From contig OX344763.1 in the NCBI GenBank assembly GCA_947034895.1, positions 14,911,001 through 14,975,000 on the forward strand: a stretch of 64,000 bases of DNA. The letters run 5' to 3'. Both the position numbers and the translations under genes were made by a program. Under the pieces are notes generated by a model. That model was not told the DNA's origin. It searched no databases and saw only the letters and a program-made list of their open reading frames with translations. Source of the stretch: Rhytidiadelphus loreus. Its lineage: Eukaryota > Streptophyta > Bryopsida > Hypnales > Hylocomiaceae. Shown here in pieces: positions 60,806 through 64,000 of this stretch; the stretch's first letter is position 1, and each line of letters opens with the position of its first letter.

Positions 60806-61500
60806 TAACCTAAGGTATCAGTGGTGCTATTTTGTGAGCTTGTGAGCATTGAGCAGGGATTCTGTGAGCGTTGAGTTTAGAAATTTGAAGAAGGAAAAGA
60901 AAACTTAATAATATTTCTAATAATAGACTTCATCTAAAAATTTGGCCAAAATTTATTATTAATAGTAAATTTTAGTACCTATTACTATGAACCTATTACC
61001 GTGGTTATATAGAATCCACATGAAAATTATAATTTTCAATGTTGTCCAAAATATTAGAAGTATACATTTTGAAAATGATTAACTTAATTGATGTGAAAGA
61101 TGAATGGAGATGGAAATAAGTTTATATAGAATATTAGTTGATCACTATCCTATAACAACGTGGGTCTTTTGGGGGCTAATAAAAAAATACCAAAAAAAAT
61201 CTTTTGATGCATTGTTATTAAACTTGTTTAGATTTTAGAAGAAAAAAAATCATTCATAAGAACTACTATCTTGTAGTAGTTTGGGTCCTCTTAAGGCCAA
61301 TGGAAGGTACCTACACTTCTACTTTGATGTGTTGGTAATCGGACTTGTTAAGATTTTGGAAGAAAATATTTGATTGACAAGGATTATTTTTGTAAGGAAT
61401 GAGCTCGGTTACACCAAATTGTTGATTAGTTGATCATTGTCCTTTTATAGGACCTTCAAGGGCCCAACTCTTCTATTTATTGATTAAATGGGCGTTTGGT
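60806..61500. other. AT-rich spacer, no gene seen
   Basis: Nothing recognised. Two similar blocks near 61150-61230 and 61260-61370 share 'ttgggtc', 'gatgcattg/gatgtgttgg' and 'aagattttg' motifs and may be an old duplication. Confidence 0.3.
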
Positions 61501-61712
61501 TAATCACTCCCCTCTTGCTGCTTGGGTCCCCTCGGTGCCGAGGGGAGCCCCCCTTGCGACGAGAAAAAAATAATTAAAAAATAATTTATTATTATTATAA
61601 TATATTTTTTTCTTTTTCTTTTCTTTTTTTCTTTTTTTCTTTTTTTCCTACCTATTGCAAGGGGGTTCCCCTCGACGTCGAGGGGACTCAAGTAGCAAGA
61701 GGGGAGTGATTA
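61501..61712. mobile_element. Foldback MITE with hairpins inside each terminal repeat
   Basis: The left arm TAATCACTCCCCTCTTGCTG and the right arm CAAGAGGGGAGTGATTA (ending 61712) are inverse, and pairing continues for about 58 bp. Each arm contains its own palindrome, TCCCCTCGGTGCCGAGGGGA on the left and TCCCCTCGACGTCGAGGGGA on the right. The 100-bp middle is A/T-rich with a long CT tract. TA at both outer ends fits a mariner-type target, but this is inference. Confidence 0.8.
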
Positions 61713-62247
61713 TAATCTTAGTGGAACAACCTCAATTGATTTCAAACAAATCTTAATTAATAAATAATTTTTCTTCTTCTTAAAATCTAGCAAAATCTAA
61801 TAAGTAGCACATCAAGGTTGTTCAAAGGACCACAGTAATAGATCAATGGTAATAGGTTCATGATAATAGTTACTAAAAATTACCAAAAATAATAAATTTT
61901 GACCAAAAATTTTAGATGGAATCTCTAAAAAATTATATGCTCACAGGCTCACAAAATAGCAACCCTGCCTAAGGTATAGACTAGTATGCCTTGTGTTATT
62001 GCCACAACCAAAATGAAAGTAAAAATAATTTTTAATTTTTTTGATTCATTAAAATTTTGAGATTCAATAACTTTCACACCATAGTGTAAGAGGTTCTATT
62101 CTTAATAGAAGTAAAAACCTTATGCACAAAGGAGTGCAAGGGATTTGTTTTGTGGTGTTTAGATGTGCCATGTCAAAGTTATGATTTTTCCAAAATAGAA
62201 GATAGTTTAATTCAATTTTTTAATTTTTTAGGGATTGGTGATTCAAC

Positions 62248-63063
62248 CTCTAGAGGACTAAGGAGTCCACTTTGAACTTTTAGTGAACTTGAGCATGCTC
62301 TATTGACTTCATATTCTGACAATTTTGTGTGAAATTTTTAGAATGGATGATACTCATCATAATCTACACTTGAAACTTTGTTTTGTGTCATTCCAATAAA
62401 TATTGCAAAAGTTAAAAGGGTTATTTTGATTACAATGTCAAACCGGGCAACAAAAATTCAGCTTTGAATAATGAGGAAAAAATTATGAAGTGTTTATTTT
62501 ACATGCAATGAAGGTGGAAAAAACATATAAAGACGTCTTTTGCTCTTGATTTTGGAAATTTTCAAAGAAAAAGAAAATATATTATTTGTTTACTAGAACA
62601 TTCTCACTATTTTGGTTAACAATTCTCAATTTCTTGGAAAAATTATTAGCATAGTAGTTTTTTCTTTTAGCTAGTACCACCTCCACTTTACAAAAAATTT
62701 AAGGATGAATACAAAAGTTTTTATGATTAAATCTTTTTTCATTTTCCAACTTTATTGACAAAATCTACAAGTCATAGGACATACGAGTTTTTTTTTCTAA
62801 AAATGTTGAAAGACAAAACTTCACCTTTTGGAAGGGCTAGAAAAATGTAGGGCTTCGCATTTCGAAGTTTTGACACATTGAACTTGCAATTAGTGGGGAT
62901 ATTCACTCTAAAATTTTGGAACAATGTACTTGAACAAATTAACCAAAGGATCCTATGGTTGGATGTGATAAAAAAACAAAGGTCAATAAAGATTTTACCC
63001 TTGCTTTGGGGACAAGTATTTGGAAGCAGTTTTGGGCCTCTTAACATGTTCGTCCTTTAGGAG
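62248..63063 (+). mobile_element. TTAA-family element, diverged subfamily
   Basis: The right end CGTCCTTTAGGAG is followed by TTAA (63064-63067). The left end (CCTCTAGAGGACTAAGGAG after TTCAA) has drifted. Its interior differs from the main group but matches the inverted copy at 10673-11450, so at least two subfamilies exist. No transposase frame is seen. Confidence 0.6.
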
Positions 63064-63067
63064 TTAA

Positions 63068-63969
63068 TAGAACATACAATATTAGAGAAATTAGTAATAT
63101 TGAAGAATTTTGAGTCTACACGTGCTAAACAAATGACAAGCAAACCAAAGGAAAATATGAATGAGTCAAAATGGTATATTGTAGGAGTGCAAATTATCAT
63201 CATTGTATCAAAACTTCTCTGATAGACTATACTTTAGTAAAAAATTAATAATGATTGCACTCACTACCCACGTCTACCAATGTATGAAGACAATGTAGTT
63301 AGTAGAACTACTCATAATAGACTTTTTGTTGGTAATGCTCTCCTTTATGACACTAGTACAAATCCACCATGGACTCAAATGGCTTTGTATTAATTTTAAA
63401 GAATTTTGTGTGAACTTCAACACAAATTCAATACAAAACCTTTTGAGTCCATGGCAGATTTGTACAACTGTGAAATTATTCTTTTCAATTACCTTTTGAG
63501 AAAATTAACAATTCCCAACATTATTTCCTTCATTTATGTTGACATGTCTCTAAGCAACAAAATAAATTTATGTCTTCTTCAATGAGTGTTTAAACCCTTA
63601 AAGGACATTTTGTGCCCCTCGAGCCTTTCGTCCAAAGAATAATGAAAATTGCAAGAGTTGCCTTGAATGTCTCTTTTCAAAGATTGTTGTGTCTTTTCTC
63701 CTTCTCCTACAAGGTAGGCATCAAATGTAGTTTTCCTTTTGTGAAGTTCTAATTGCTAGAGGGGATAGTGCTCTTGATTGTAGATCAAGGCAATTGTTTG
63801 TGGAGGGGGCGTGAGCAAGGGCTTTTAAGTTGAGAGTGGAATTGTTCATGAACATTGTCTAGAGATCCATTTATTGCATGATTTGTTTTTAGCTTCTATT
63901 CATGCCCCTTGGATTGTGGCTAATTGGAAGGAGCAATAGCAAATCATTCACAAAACATCACTTTGTTAA
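63068..63969. other. Right-edge spacer, no gene seen
   Basis: A TTAA-family-like end (AACCCTTAAAGGACATTTTG) appears near 63594 without a recognisable body. Otherwise nothing is supported. Confidence 0.3.
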
Positions 63970-64000
63970 TCCCTAAAGGACCATTGTTTGTTCAGGGGAC
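63970..64000 (+). mobile_element. Left end of another TTAA-family element, cut by the window edge
   Basis: TTAA (63966-63969) precedes TCCCTAAAGGACCATTG and a GGGGAC motif, as at 34907. The rest lies beyond the window. Confidence 0.6.

Overview
This window is nuclear DNA of a plant, most likely a land plant. The evidence is intron-rich genes, a kinesin-4 motor of the plant FRA1/KIN4A type, a plant-type YjbQ (UPF0047) protein, and a BURP domain, which is known only from plants. A bryophyte such as a moss would fit the short introns, AT-rich intergenic DNA and dense small repeats, but the species cannot be fixed from sequence alone. Three protein genes are well supported: BURP (minus, about 3.0-4.6 kb), kinesin-4 (minus, 14.8-20.1 kb) and YjbQ-like (plus, 28.8-31.4 kb). 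Two weaker gene traces lie at 1.9-2.3 kb (plus, the last exons of an unknown gene) and 12.7-14.3 kb (minus, exon-like islands).

Layout: 1-2.3 kb holds a truncated mobile element and the last two exons of an unidentified plus-strand gene. At 2.99-4.63 kb is a BURP gene whose reading frame is broken once in a GC-rich tract. Its signal-peptide exon is present in three copies created by tandem duplication. From 4.6 to 12.7 kb there are only AT-rich spacers, several miniature inverted-repeat elements and an 86-bp tandem repeat. The kinesin-4 gene has an intact motor domain, but recognisable coiled-coil coding stops about half-way along the usual family length. Upstream of it lies a GC-rich leader and promoter zone (20.1-21.6 kb). 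From 21.6 to 27.2 kb nothing codes. The YjbQ-like gene has seven coding exons and a TATA-bearing, apparently intron-containing leader at 27.27-28.77 kb. From 31.5 kb to the end I find no convincing gene.

The most striking feature is a dispersed family of about 0.9-kb elements with near-perfect terminal inverted repeats (TTAACCCCTAAAG.../...CTTTAGGGGTTAA). At least a dozen full, deleted or fragmentary copies occur here in both orientations and cover roughly an eighth of the window. Every clear end abuts TTAA, and the element proper starts with a run of C. That is the signature of piggyBac-type transposons, which are uncommon in plants. No copy shows a transposase, so these look like non-autonomous (MITE-like) elements. 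Other foldback elements with different ends are also present (6.0, 9.4, 10.1, 45.7, 55.9 and 61.5 kb).

The genes do not form a pathway: a cortical microtubule motor, a predicted cell-wall or secreted BURP protein and a small housekeeping-type enzyme family sit far apart in repeat-rich DNA. Exon borders were read by eye from splice consensus and family similarity and have not been checked against transcripts.
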